Under the pieces are notes generated by a model, which saw only the letters and a list, made by a program, of their open reading frames with translations, was not told the origin of the DNA and ran no database searches. This document shows, in pieces, positions 20,903 to 29,692 of a DNA stretch of 64,000 bases (positions within the stretch are counted from its first letter, which is position 1; each line of letters starts with the position of its first letter). The stretch comes from Sphingobacteriales bacterium 44-15 (GTDB taxonomy: Bacteria > Bacteroidota > Bacteroidia > Chitinophagales > Chitinophagaceae), in assembly GCA_001899685.1 (NCBI GenBank), contig MKWG01000024.1:1-64000 (forward strand), given 5' to 3'. The translations under genes and the position numbers were made by a program.

Positions 20903-20954
20903 CATCGCTCATCTTTATCGTTTCTCTTTTATCGTCTCATGATAACATACTTGC

Positions 20955-21884
20955 ATGAAAGGAACAGTATACAAATCAACCGGGAGCTGGTACGTAGTAA
21001 AGGACGATCAGGGAAAGACATATAATGCAAGGATAAAAGGGAAGTTCAAATTAGACGATATCACTTCTACCAACCCCGTTACGGTAGGTGATGAGATAGA
21101 AGTTGCTTCCGAAGGCGGCGACAGCAACAGCGTGATCATAACGGGCATCAGTGAACGCCGCAATTATATCAACAGGCAATCTCCTTCCAACAAATACCAG
21201 CATCATATCATTGCAGCTAATATAGACCAGGCATTGCTGATATGCACGCTTCGCGAGCCCAGGACATCGCAGGGCTTTATTGACCGCTTTCTCGTGGCTT
21301 CTGAAGCTTACCATGTTCCCGCAATATTATTATTTAATAAAAAAGACCTGTACCGGAAAAAGGAAACGCTGTTGTATGAAAGCTGGAAAGCAATGTATGA
21401 AGCGATAGGGTATAAAACAATATTGATGAGCGTTGAAAAAAGCGAAGGACTTGCAGAAGCAAAGGCAATACTGCACGACCAGACGACCCTGATCAGCGGG
21501 CATTCGGGTGTAGGGAAATCTTCTTTTATCAATGCGATCATTCCCTCCTCCGGATTGAAAACCCAGGAAGTAAGCGGCTGGAGCGGAAAGGGACTGCATA
21601 CTACCACGTTTGCCGAAATGTATGACCTGCCGGGAGGAGGCAGGATCATCGATACCCCCGGCATCCGAGAATTTGGATTGGTAGATATATCACGCCGGGA
21701 ACTATCGCATTATTTTCCTGAAATGCGGCCACTCATCAATGAGTGCCAGTTTAATAACTGTTTGCACGTTAACGAGCCGGGATGCGCGGTCAAATCAGCC
21801 GTTGAAAATGAAACCATTCATATAGACAGATATATAAGCTATTGTAAAATTCTTGACTCCATCAACGATAAAGCATATCAATAA
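20955..21884 (+). CDS. rsgA: Ribosome small-subunit-dependent GTPase A
   Basis: A 309-residue 30S-maturation GTPase (YjeQ/EngC). It has an N-terminal OB fold, then a circularly permuted GTPase domain with FNKKDLY (G4), SGHSGVGKSSFIN (G1) and DTPGIREFGL (G3), and a C-terminal zinc knuckle CQFNNCLHVNEPGC. The order G4-G1-G3 is typical of the family. The start at 20955 gives MKGTVYKSTGSWYVV, as expected for the OB fold. Confidence 0.96.
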   Translation: MKGTVYKSTGSWYVVKDDQGKTYNARIKGKFKLDDITSTNPVTVGDEIEVASEGGDSNSVIITGISERRNYINRQSPSNKYQHHIIAANIDQALLICTLREPRTSQGFIDRFLVASEAYHVPAILLFNKKDLYRKKETLLYESWKAMYEAIGYKTILMSVEKSEGLAEAKAILHDQTTLISGHSGVGKSSFINAIIPSSGLKTQEVSGWSGKGLHTTTFAEMYDLPGGGRIIDTPGIREFGLVDISRRELSHYFPEMRPLINECQFNNCLHVNEPGCAVKSAVENETIHIDRYISYCKILDSINDKAYQ

Positions 21885-21959
21885 ATGCACCACGAATTCC
21901 AGCGCCCCGCGGAACGCGGGATGATTTATGAATAGAACAAAGCCACGGACGCACGAATG

Positions 21960-21968
21960 TATTTTAAT
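21960..21968. repeat. Target-site duplication, left copy (TATTTTAAT)
   Basis: The identical 9-mer recurs at 22111-22119 directly after the element's other end. The uninterrupted palindrome at 11401-11478 has a single equivalent (GTTTTAAT) at this place. Confidence 0.8.
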
Positions 21969-22110
21969 CACTGTTGTCCGGTTAAAAATATTATAGAACC
22001 GCTCAAACCCTTTACTATAGCAGGTTCTGCTCCCTCTCTGCGGGGAGAGGGCTGGAGTGAGGCGATTAACTGAATTTCAAATGCTTGTTACAATTTGTCG
22101 GACAACAGTG
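21969..22110 (+). mobile_element. MITE-like 142-bp element with 12-bp perfect inverted ends
   Basis: It begins CACTGTTGTCCG and ends CGGACAACAGTG, exact inverses, and is flanked by 9-bp direct repeats TATTTTAAT. It encodes nothing. The internal core GAGGCGATTAACTGAATTTCA is shared in parts of up to 20 nt with copies at 4796-4866 and 38314-38464. The structure is that of a non-autonomous transposable element moved by a transposase encoded elsewhere (inference). Confidence 0.85.
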
Positions 22111-22119
22111 TATTTTAAT
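22111..22119. repeat. Target-site duplication, right copy (TATTTTAAT)
   Basis: Direct repeat of 21960-21968, immediately outside the right inverted end of the element. Confidence 0.8.
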
Positions 22120-22289
22120 ATATTTATTCGTGCATCCGTGGCGATGTCTTCCCTGTAGTAAACGCTGCATCGTTTCAAAACATTTGTATTTTGTTAGTGT
22201 AAATTTTCGTTAAAGCAACTCGTCCCAAAATTTTATTTGATCAGCACTATCAATATTTGCTCATTCTTTCATGCTCAAAAATTAAATCT

Positions 22290-22955
22290 ATGGGAAAATT
22301 TACATTCTTCTTTCTGATCGCTTTTACTATGATATTTGTTGCCAATGCCCAGATACAAAAAGGAACTACGGTATTGGGCGGGAATATCGGTTTTTCTACT
22401 CAAAAGTACGATCCCGGTTCAGGCGGCATTGTTACCACAAACCAGAATTTTAATGTAATGCCGCTGTTTGCCAAAGCCATAAAGCAAAACTTTATCGTTG
22501 GAGGCGACATTACTTATGGAAAATATCTTAACAAACAAACCTCTCCTTCCAGTGCTGTTTATAAAACAGATAATAATTCTTATGGTATCGGTGCATTCAT
22601 AAGAGGGTATAAAAATCTTGGCAGCTCAGGGTTTTATCTTTTCCTGCAAAGCAGGTTAGGTGCGTCTGTTACAGATGGCAAAAGCAATTACACCGGCAAT
22701 CCTGGTCCAGCCACAAAGAATGACAATAATGGTTTCGACATCCGGCTTAACCTGTACCCCGGCGTGTCTTATGCTGTAACGCCTAAAATGCATATAGAGA
22801 CCGGCTTAAATGATCTGTTCCAGGTGGGCTACAATAGCAGCAAAAGTTCCGGTAGTCAAATTCCGGAAACCAAATCCAGTGGTTTTAGCGCAGGTATAGG
22901 ATTAGGCAGTTCGACGATATGGACAGTGGGAGTGAAATTCCTTTTTGGTGCTTAG
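22290..22955 (+). CDS. Secreted outer-membrane beta-barrel-like protein
   Basis: A 221-residue protein with a clear signal peptide (MGKFTFFFLIAFTMIFVANAQ, cleaved after ANA). The mature part has the alternating glycine/aromatic pattern of small beta-barrels (GGNIGFSTQKY, NFIVGGDITYGKY, YGIGAFIRGYKN) and ends WTVGVKFLFGA, a typical barrel-closing strand. The start at 22290 was chosen over 22257 because the signal peptide begins there. The exact function is unknown. A perfect 11-bp hairpin lies 100 bp downstream. Confidence 0.82.
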   Translation: MGKFTFFFLIAFTMIFVANAQIQKGTTVLGGNIGFSTQKYDPGSGGIVTTNQNFNVMPLFAKAIKQNFIVGGDITYGKYLNKQTSPSSAVYKTDNNSYGIGAFIRGYKNLGSSGFYLFLQSRLGASVTDGKSNYTGNPGPATKNDNNGFDIRLNLYPGVSYAVTPKMHIETGLNDLFQVGYNSSKSSGSQIPETKSSGFSAGIGLGSSTIWTVGVKFLFGA

Positions 22956-23055
22956 CAGCACAAAAGAAAATACAGATTATTATAGAGCCCGTCGAATACA
23001 GAAGCTGTTTGAGGGGAAGAGATTTTTTTTAACCGTAAAGAGGACGAAGATTACG

Positions 23056-23088
23056 CAAAGCCCGCAAAGGTCCTCCCTGCGGGCTTTG
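23056..23088. terminator. Perfect 11-bp hairpin after the beta-barrel gene
   Basis: CAAAGCCCGCA and its inverse TGCGGGCTTTG are separated by 11 nt. It sits in a tract of CGCAAAG-type repeat sequence between convergent genes. No strong T-run follows on either strand, so factor-independent termination is possible but not certain. Confidence 0.6.
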
Positions 23089-23212
23089 TAGTTTATCCTG
23101 TTTATTATAACAGTGAAAAATGATAAGGTATGAGCATTTCACGTCTGATGTTTGTCATTTCACATGACACTTTACAATTGACAGATACTCCTCTGCTGCG
23201 TTTATGCCCGGA

Positions 23213-23518
23213 TCATGACAGATGGTCTTCCAGTACCCTTGCCAGCGCTTTTACCGCTTCATTATCTTCGGGAATGGCTCCTTTGGATCGTACCGGTAAA
23301 ATGGAAACCCCGTTGTATATATTGTAGTGCAGTGTGAGCTTATGCCCGTTAAAATTGAAGTCCCAGTATGAAGTGTTTGAATCGTCAATTTTGTTGGTGA
23401 AGTTGAGATTCAGCTTATCGGTCAACAGGCTGGCGACGCCATAGAACTTGTCGAAACCGCAGTTTTCATCAATTACAGCTTCGGTGCAGCCATAATCATT
23501 ACGTAGGGTCAGGTTCAT
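23213..23518 (-). CDS. Hypothetical protein (101 aa), downstream of a small lipoprotein
   Basis: A 101-residue acidic protein starting MNLTLRNDYGCTEAVIDENC and ending ALARVLEDHLS. It has no signal peptide or membrane segment and ordinary codon use. I do not recognise a family. It follows a 53-aa lipoprotein gene by 22 bp on the same strand, so the two are probably one transcript. The convergent 3' gap carries hairpin and repeat sequence. Confidence 0.72.
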   Translation of the reverse strand: MNLTLRNDYGCTEAVIDENCGFDKFYGVASLLTDKLNLNFTNKIDDSNTSYWDFNFNGHKLTLHYNIYNGVSILPVRSKGAIPEDNEAVKALARVLEDHLS

Positions 23519-23540
23519 GGTTTTGATATTTAGTAGTTAA

Positions 23541-23702
23541 CTAATTCCTGAATGTCTTTGCCTTTGGCGCTTTCTCCCCGCTCAGCACTCTTTCGGCGCC
23601 CACGCTCCTGCCATCTGCAGGGCATCCGTACTTAGGCGAGCAACCGACTATATACGACACCAACACAAGAAGACATGCTGCATACCATAATTTTTTTTTC
23701 AT
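23541..23702 (-). CDS. Small lipoprotein (53 aa)
   Basis: Reading the minus strand from the ATG at 23702 gives MKKKLWYAACLLVLVSYIVG followed by CSPKYGCPADGRSVGAERVL and ending KAKTFRN. The positive start, hydrophobic core and lipobox IVGC mark a lipoprotein signal with lipid attachment at Cys21, leaving a 33-residue mature peptide with a second cysteine. It is unknown in function. It is upstream of, and probably cotranscribed with, the 101-aa gene. Confidence 0.78.
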   Translation of the reverse strand: MKKKLWYAACLLVLVSYIVGCSPKYGCPADGRSVGAERVLSGEKAPKAKTFRN

Positions 23703-24115
23703 ACTCCGGTTAAATATTTATTGTCATCCCAATACTTATAAAGAAACGATACAGATTGATTTTTGGTATATGCTCAGCATAAAAGCCAAATATCGCGAAT
23801 ATCTGCCCCGGAAGCTTGTAAAGTATTGACAATCAGATGACTTACCCCATATTTTTTCTTTGCAATGATATAACAAATAAATGAAGATGCTGTTACCGCC
23901 GGGAGTATTTCAATTTTTTGCTCCATGCATAACTTTCCGGTCGGTGAGACCCGCCCGAACGAAGTTCAGTCGGGCGGGCACCGTCCGGTAGCGGCTCTAC
24001 GGGCAGGTGTCGCCACCCGCCTGCCAAAAATTGAGATGCGATCTTACCGCCTAAACTTTAAACCGTATCAGGCAACATTTGTAATATAGCATTATCTTTA
24101 ATGGATATTGCTTAT
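23703..24115. other. Gene-free stretch with GC-rich hairpins
   Basis: A 413-bp divergent gap. 23703-23930 is AT-rich with nothing recognised. 23950-23978 is a perfect 9-bp stem, CCCGCCCGA / TCGGGCGGG, and a GGCAGG...CCTGCC pair follows near 24003-24026, resembling a REP-like remnant. The plus frame from ~23881 is short and runs through the hairpin, so it is not called. Confidence 0.55.
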
Positions 24116-24969
24116 ATGAAACACAGGCACCATACAACTCCGGGAAAGGTATATACCGGACTGCTATGTTGTTATTTCCTTTTGTGCTCTTGCATGAATA
24201 GAATCTACCCCTCTCATCATTTTGCATATTCACCAACAGGAACGAACGCCCCTTTTTAAAAGAAAAAAACCAGATCAGGATCTCCGGCAATGTTACTACA
24301 GTAGATAATGACGATCACGCTAATGGAACGAATATCGGCATGCAGGTTAAAACCGCCTACGCAATAACTGATCACTTCGGCATAGCTGCGGCTTATTTTT
24401 CAGGAAAAGAAAATGATAAATACAATCAACACAGTATATATGATGATGAAGCTAAATCGCTGTCATACCGGCGTAAGCTTGGAGAAATAAGTGCCGGGTA
24501 CTTTTCTTCTGTCAATACCCGGAAGAACCTTTTTCTGGAATTGTATGCAGGGTATGGACTGGGAAGGAATAGCATAAAAGAATCCTACAGGCAGCCGTAT
24601 TACGGAGGCGGTTTTTACAGCAATAATTATGACTTGTTTTTCCTGCAGCCCGGAATAGCGCTGCATCATAAAAATCTTTTTCAGGTAGGTATTTTTCTTC
24701 GTACCTCGCTGGTAAGCTTTAAAAACAGCTCCACTACTTATACTGACGACATATTGATGAACAAAAATGTGAGGCTATATGAGTTAAACAAGCATGGTTT
24801 TGTTTTCTTTCAGCCGGCATTAAGTCTCCGGCTGCCCCTGTCCAGGAAGGGCAACCTGAATCTGAATACAGAAATAAACGGCTCCTTCAATTTATCAGCG
24901 ATACCAATATATAATCGTACTGCCATAGTATTAATGGGGATCACCTATTCTCCCCGTTTGAAAAAATAA
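24116..24969 (+). pseudogene. Frameshifted lipoprotein/outer-membrane beta-barrel gene
   Basis: The ATG at 24116 opens MKHRHHTTPGKVYTGLLCCY followed by FLLCSC, a lipoprotein-like signal, and reads to TAA at 24257. One extra T in the T5 run at 24253-24257 would join it to NAPFLKEKNQIRISGN and on to the frame ending at 24969, giving ~284 residues. The downstream part has beta-barrel features (ELYAGYGLGRNS, LFFLQPGIALHHKNLFQVGI). Since both halves are otherwise intact, the shift is either a sequencing error at a homopolymer or a recent or phase-variable mutation. Without correction the only long frame starts at 24340 and lacks a signal. The function is unknown. Confidence 0.75.
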
Positions 24970-25027
24970 AGAAGCTTCGTCCTGCTTTCTTATATTTTTC
25001 CCTAAATTCCTTCCTAAATTCAATGTA

Positions 25028-27070
25028 ATGTCAGAAAAAAGCTTTCGCCCTTTCATTGCACCTGAAACCAGGATGGCAGAATTTACCGTCAAAGCTGTTG
25101 TGACGGGCGCTGTTTTCGGGATCATCTTTGGCGCCGCCACCGTATACCTGGCGCTCAAAGCAGGGCTCACCGTATCTGCATCCATTCCTATTGCAGTGAT
25201 GGCAATAACATTGAGCCGGGCTTTCCTGAAAACAACCATTCTTGAGAATAATATCATACAAACAACAGGATCGGCCGGCGAGAGCATAGCTGCCGGAGTG
25301 GTATTTACGCTGCCCGGTTTTTTATTTCTCAGCGATAAGGCAAATGCAGATTATTTTAATTACGTAACTATCCTTACACTGGCTGTGCTTGGCGGCATAT
25401 TGGGCACATTAATGATGATACCGCTTCGTCGCCCGTTGATAGTAAAAGAACACGATGCTTTACCCTATCCCGAAGGTACTGCCTGCGCTTCCGTATTAAA
25501 AGCCGGCGAAAAGGGAGGAGATGTAGCCAAAACCGCATTTGCCGGACTGGGGTTTGCTTTGCTGTATGCGTTGCTCCAGAAAATATTACATGTCATTGCA
25601 GAAACGCCCGAATTTATGACCAGGCAGGTAAATAAGTTTCTACCCTCTGCAAAGATCAGTGGTGAGATCACGCCTGAGTATCTGGGTGTGGGGTATATTA
25701 TCGGGCCAAAAATTGGCGGGGTGCTCGTTGCCGGTAGTGTGCTGGCTTCTTTTGCACTTGTGCCCCTGCTCGCCACGCTGGTGCCTCCTGATGCCATTGC
25801 CGGGCAGCTCGTAAAGCTCGGGCTGCTGGACGATATCTCCAAAGCAGGAGGACGGGGCGGATGGAATCCCGACACGCAGAGCTTTAATGATTTTTCTACG
25901 GCAATATACTGGGCATATATCAGGCAGATAGGCGCCGGCGCAGTGGCGGCAGGAGGGTTCATCACATTATTAAAAACCCTGCCCACCATTATTTCCTCCT
26001 TCAAAAGCAGCGTAGGCTCTCTTAAAGGCAGGGGAGAAGAAGCCCAGGCACAACTGCGCACGGAAAAAGACCTGAGCATAAAAGTCGTGGGATTTGGCAG
26101 CCTGGCATTGGTGCTGATCGTATCCGCATTACCATTTATTCCCGGAGATAATTTTTTCAGCCGGCTGCTGGTAGGACTTCTCATCGTGGTATTCGGTGCC
26201 TTATTTGTGACCGTATCCTCCAGGATCGTCGGGCTCATCGGCTCTTCCAACAATCCCATCTCGGGCATGACCATCGCTACCATCCTCGGCACCTGCCTGA
26301 TCTTCATCGCAGTGGGCTGGACAGGGAGCGCCTATGAACCTATGGTGCTCGTGGTAGGCGGTATGATCTGTATTGCTGCAGCCAATGCCGGCGCAACCTC
26401 CCAGGATCTTAAAACAGGGTATATCGTTGGCGCCACGCCGCGCTACCAGCAGATGGCATTGTTCATCGGGGCAATTGTTTCTTCGCTGGCTATCGGCGTT
26501 ACCATTAAAGTACTTGATACACCAACACCCGAAATGCTGGCACAGGGTATCCATCACGCTATTGGTCAAACTACCTATGCCGCACCACAGGCAACGTTGA
26601 TGGCTACCCTCATTAAGGGAGTATTATCGTTTAACCTTGACTGGCAGTATGTGCTCGTTGGCGTATTCATCGCTATTGTGGTGGAGCTCTGTGGTATAAA
26701 AGCATTGTCGTTTGCCATCGGTTTGTATCTTCCGCTGGCGACCACGCTGCCTATATTCATTGGGGGCGCTATAAGAGGGCTTGTTGACTGGCAGCAAAAA
26801 AGAAAAGGAGAATATACAACGCCTGAGGAGGAAGACCTGGGCAAAGGTAACCTGTTTGCTACCGGGCTTGTCGCCGGCGGCGCCATTGCCGGAGTGATCG
26901 TAGCCTTCCTGTCGGTAAACGGCACTATTGCAAAAGCGCTGGCTAAGATCAACCTGGAAGAAGCGTTGAGCAGCATGCTGGGCGGCGCATTAGGGTATGA
27001 GATCCTCGGTGTGCTGTTCTTTGCGGCACTGGGCTTGCTGCTTTATCGCGTGGCGGGACGTGAGAGGTGA
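25028..27070 (+). CDS. OPT-family oligopeptide transporter
   Basis: A 680-residue polytopic membrane protein with ~14-16 hydrophobic segments. EFTVKAVVTGAVFGIIFGAA, then NNIIQTTGSAGESIAAGVVF, then EHDALPYPEGTACA, then GSSNNPISGMTI, are hallmark OPT segments. Bacterial members import peptides or, in some cases, metal chelates; the substrate is not evident. It stands alone, convergent with the helicase gene, with a heptamer repeat between the two ends. Confidence 0.93.
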   Translation: MSEKSFRPFIAPETRMAEFTVKAVVTGAVFGIIFGAATVYLALKAGLTVSASIPIAVMAITLSRAFLKTTILENNIIQTTGSAGESIAAGVVFTLPGFLFLSDKANADYFNYVTILTLAVLGGILGTLMMIPLRRPLIVKEHDALPYPEGTACASVLKAGEKGGDVAKTAFAGLGFALLYALLQKILHVIAETPEFMTRQVNKFLPSAKISGEITPEYLGVGYIIGPKIGGVLVAGSVLASFALVPLLATLVPPDAIAGQLVKLGLLDDISKAGGRGGWNPDTQSFNDFSTAIYWAYIRQIGAGAVAAGGFITLLKTLPTIISSFKSSVGSLKGRGEEAQAQLRTEKDLSIKVVGFGSLALVLIVSALPFIPGDNFFSRLLVGLLIVVFGALFVTVSSRIVGLIGSSNNPISGMTIATILGTCLIFIAVGWTGSAYEPMVLVVGGMICIAAANAGATSQDLKTGYIVGATPRYQQMALFIGAIVSSLAIGVTIKVLDTPTPEMLAQGIHHAIGQTTYAAPQATLMATLIKGVLSFNLDWQYVLVGVFIAIVVELCGIKALSFAIGLYLPLATTLPIFIGGAIRGLVDWQQKRKGEYTTPEEEDLGKGNLFATGLVAGGAIAGVIVAFLSVNGTIAKALAKINLEEALSSMLGGALGYEILGVLFFAALGLLLYRVAGRER

Positions 27071-27112
27071 GAGGTGTCTCACGTCTGTCGTTTCACCTTT
27101 CACGTTTCACGA
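27063..27112. repeat. GTGANNN/TCAC heptamer repeat between convergent genes
   Basis: It begins inside the last codons of the OPT gene (GTGAGAG GTGAGAG) and turns into complementary TCAC units, forming a short inverted repeat that ends at the helicase stop. Confidence 0.75.
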
Positions 27113-28441
27113 CTACTTCGCCGCTTCGATCTTCACTTTCTTATTCTTGATCTTTTCATTTTTCACAAGGTGAAGTACATGACTGGCCCTGGTCTTACGT
27201 ACAGCCACAAACGAAAAAAAGTCTTTTACATCAACCAGTCCTATATCATCTTTTTTCAATTCCCCTTTTTTACTGAGAAACCCGACGATATCTATTTTAT
27301 TTACTTTATCCTTTTTCCCGGCTCCTATAAATAAAGTCGCCCACTTAGGTTTTTCCGGTAATATATCCGTCTCAGGAAGCTGTATCGGTATTATTTCTCC
27401 TGTGATATAGGAAGGGATCGCTTCTTCCGGTGAAAGGATAAGGATGGCGGTGCCGCTTGCCTCCATGCGTGCCGTTCTGCCGTTCCGGTGAATAAAGCTG
27501 GTTTCAGTATCCGGCAAATGATAATGTATAATATACCTGATATGAGGAATATCAAGCCCTCGTGCCGCAAGATCGGTGGTGACCAGCAGCGTTGCGCTGC
27601 CATTCCTGAATTTGCTCAGTGCCGCATCTCTGTCCCGCTGCTCCATTGCCCCGTGATAAAACATATTGACAATACCTTTCTCTTTTAGCAACATGCTGGT
27701 GCGCTCCACCGCTTCCCGGTGATTGCAAAAAACGATCGTGGGACGGCTGCCCAGAAAACAGATCAGCTTAAACAATGTATTGAGCTTATCTTTTTCAGGG
27801 CTGCGCACCATTTTAATTTCAAGCCTTTGAGGAACGGACTCTCCTTCATCCAGGAAACTGAGCTTCACCGGGTCGGTCAATCCTACAAATGCAGGGACTT
27901 CCATCACATCCGTTGCAGAGGTCAGCAGCCGGCGTTGCAAAGCCGGCAGGGCGCTGATGATAAAGGACATCTCATCCTGGAATCCCAGCTCTACCGATTT
28001 GTCGAACTCATCCAGCACCAGGGTGGCGATAGCAGTTGTACTAATATTGCCACGCCTTATATGATCGGACAGCCTGCCGGGAGTGCCAATGATCAATGCG
28101 GGCGCCTCTTTCAGGTTGTTCTCTTCCGTTTCGCGCAAATGACCGCCGTAGCAGCTCGTTACTTTAAAGCCGGCGCCCATTTTCTTAAATACCATTTCAA
28201 TCTGCTGCGCCAGCTCTCTCGAGGGAGTAACGATCAGCGCCTGCGTTTGCCCGGTTGCCGGATCTAACTGCTGCAATACAGACAGCAGGAAAGCTATTGT
28301 TTTGCCTGAACCCGTGGCGGAAAGCAGTATTACATCTCTGTGAGGGGAAGCAGCCTCTAAAAATGAAAGCTGCATTTCATTTAATGCGGAGATCTTCAAA
28401 CGTGCAAGTATATCATTAATGGAAATATTACCTTTGTTCAT
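27113..28441 (-). CDS. DbpA-like DEAD-box RNA helicase (motif II DEFD)
   Basis: A 442-residue helicase: motif I ATGSGKT (42-48), TPSRELAQQ (Ia), GTPGRL (Ib), motif II DEFD (144-147) in place of DEAD, SAT (175-177), and motif VI HRNGRTAR (318-325), as in DbpA. Residues ~365-435 (IGAGKKDKVNKIDIVGFLSK...VAVRKTRASHVL) match the DbpA RNA-binding domain that targets 23S rRNA hairpin 92 in Escherichia coli. A role in large-subunit assembly is likely. The promoter box ends four nt before the ATG, so the transcript may be nearly leaderless. Confidence 0.9.
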   Translation of the reverse strand: MNKGNISINDILARLKISALNEMQLSFLEAASPHRDVILLSATGSGKTIAFLLSVLQQLDPATGQTQALIVTPSRELAQQIEMVFKKMGAGFKVTSCYGGHLRETEENNLKEAPALIIGTPGRLSDHIRRGNISTTAIATLVLDEFDKSVELGFQDEMSFIISALPALQRRLLTSATDVMEVPAFVGLTDPVKLSFLDEGESVPQRLEIKMVRSPEKDKLNTLFKLICFLGSRPTIVFCNHREAVERTSMLLKEKGIVNMFYHGAMEQRDRDAALSKFRNGSATLLVTTDLAARGLDIPHIRYIIHYHLPDTETSFIHRNGRTARMEASGTAILILSPEEAIPSYITGEIIPIQLPETDILPEKPKWATLFIGAGKKDKVNKIDIVGFLSKKGELKKDDIGLVDVKDFFSFVAVRKTRASHVLHLVKNEKIKNKKVKIEAAK

Positions 28442-28445
28442 CCGG

Positions 28446-28453
28446 CAAAAGTA
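28446..28453 (-). promoter_or_regulatory. -7 box TACTTTTG of the helicase gene
   Basis: TACTTTTG fits TAnnTTTG and is separated from the ATG at 28441 by CCGG only, predicting a leaderless or very short-leader mRNA. Confidence 0.55.
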
Positions 28454-28540
28454 AATATTATGAGGCTGGGAACAGCATGCAGACTTCGCTTTGCCGCAAA
28501 ATATAACGGTAAGAGAAACCGGAGGTTAGCGAAGTTCTTT

Positions 28541-29692
28541 TCACGAGAAAATTTGTTTCATAGCGGCAATACCGAATATGCCCCCGGGCATTGCATTAAG
28601 GATAGGAAATTCTTCAGCCAGGGTTGTTTCATTGTCAAGAAAACGGAATATTTTCTTCGCAGGAATTTTTTTGAAGAGTGTTGAAAATATTTCTTCGCCA
28701 GTCATTTTATTTTCACTTAATACTCTCAGCAATATACTGTCGTATAACCTGAATCTTGAACGGGCAGGCTGAATCCCGGTTAAATCTGTTATGCCCTTTT
28801 TCAGCGCTCCGGCAATTTGTACCGATTGTTTCTGGATAAACTGGAAAGTATATCCCGTGGAAGCTTTGGTCTGTCCGCCTGCCGTACCGATATAATATAC
28901 CCCGTCTTTATAGAAAGGGAACCGGTGGCTCGTCATTGGGATGATGCCATACTCTGTGGCTGCAATGCGAAAATCACTGACCTTTAACTGAGCGGTAATA
29001 TAATTCCTGATAGCATCATCATATTGTTCCGGTAATAATGCTGATGCGGAAAATACCGTATATTCTATAAGCGCTTTATCCGGGCTCAGGGGAAGCACAT
29101 ACATGAATACAGTTCCCCATTGCTGCGGCACTGAAAAGTCCATGAATACTGCCTGCCCGGGATCAAAGCAGGGGATATCCGTTTCAATCAGCCATCCCTT
29201 AAAATGCTGCAATAGCGAGAATGTGCTCTTGGTTTTTGGAAAGCCCCGGTAAACGGCGCTGAATAGAAACCCTGCTTTTACTTCCATTGTCTTAGCGGCA
29301 GTTTGAATAGTATACCATCCGTTTTTGAAGCGAATTTCTTCCACTGCAGAGTAAACTATTTCTATATTTGGCGCTTTATTGATCCGATCAAAACAATAAT
29401 TGTAAAAATCAACAGCTCTTATCATTTTGTACTGATATGCGCCGGTATCCAGTGTTTTTGAAAGGTCTTTATTCCTGAAAATAAGATGATCCCATTGTTT
29501 ATAAACAACAGGCTCAAAATACCCGCTGTCTTTTTCCCAGAAACACCAGGTACGGTCATTGGTATCCTTTTTTGATTTATCTATCAGTAATATCTTCTTC
29601 GTATAGCCGGGATCGTTATCCATTATGCGCATGAGCAGGCTGAGCCCTGCACAGCCTGCCCCGATGATAATATGATCGTATTCCATCGTCAT
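28541..29692 (-). CDS. crtY: Lycopene beta-cyclase
   Basis: A 383-residue flavoprotein. The N-terminal dinucleotide fold IIIGAGCAGLSLLMRIM, the lycopene-cyclase motif NDRTWCFWEK, and the segment IGTAGGQTKASTGYTFQFIQ identify it. It forms beta-ionone rings from the ends of lycopene. It overlaps the upstream CruF-like gene by 4 bp (ATGA), so the two are translationally coupled. Together they suggest a monocyclic, 1'-hydroxylated carotenoid of the flexixanthin/saproxanthin type (inference); phytoene synthase and desaturase genes are not in the window. Confidence 0.93.
   Translation of the reverse strand: MTMEYDHIIIGAGCAGLSLLMRIMDNDPGYTKKILLIDKSKKDTNDRTWCFWEKDSGYFEPVVYKQWDHLIFRNKDLSKTLDTGAYQYKMIRAVDFYNYCFDRINKAPNIEIVYSAVEEIRFKNGWYTIQTAAKTMEVKAGFLFSAVYRGFPKTKSTFSLLQHFKGWLIETDIPCFDPGQAVFMDFSVPQQWGTVFMYVLPLSPDKALIEYTVFSASALLPEQYDDAIRNYITAQLKVSDFRIAATEYGIIPMTSHRFPFYKDGVYYIGTAGGQTKASTGYTFQFIQKQSVQIAGALKKGITDLTGIQPARSRFRLYDSILLRVLSENKMTGEEIFSTLFKKIPAKKIFRFLDNETTLAEEFPILNAMPGGIFGIAAMKQIFS

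Larger units (their letters stand above)
21933..22160. repeat. Palindromic element interrupted by a 142-bp insertion
   Basis: The left half (AACAAAGCCACGGACGCACGAATG) ends at 21959 and the right half (ATATTTATTCGTGCATCCGTGGC, in 20-nt-or-shorter blocks of identity) resumes after 22119. Removing 21969-22119 recreates a sequence that aligns along its whole length with the uninterrupted copy at 11401-11478. Confidence 0.85.
21885..22289. other. rsgA-outer membrane protein gap, filled by nested repeat elements
   Basis: A 405-bp gap. 21933-22160 is a palindromic repeat split by a 142-bp insertion; the remainder is AT-rich and holds the leader of the next gene. No other gene is visible. Confidence 0.7.

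Noticed and set aside
23881-23990. Short plus-strand frame starting MKMLLPPGVFQFF
   Set aside because: It runs through a GC-rich hairpin element and stops within 40 codons; more likely chance.
24051-24290. Minus-strand 79-aa frame
   Set aside because: It is the shadow of the 5' part of the frameshifted plus-strand gene, which has a signal sequence and matches the downstream frame after one base is added.
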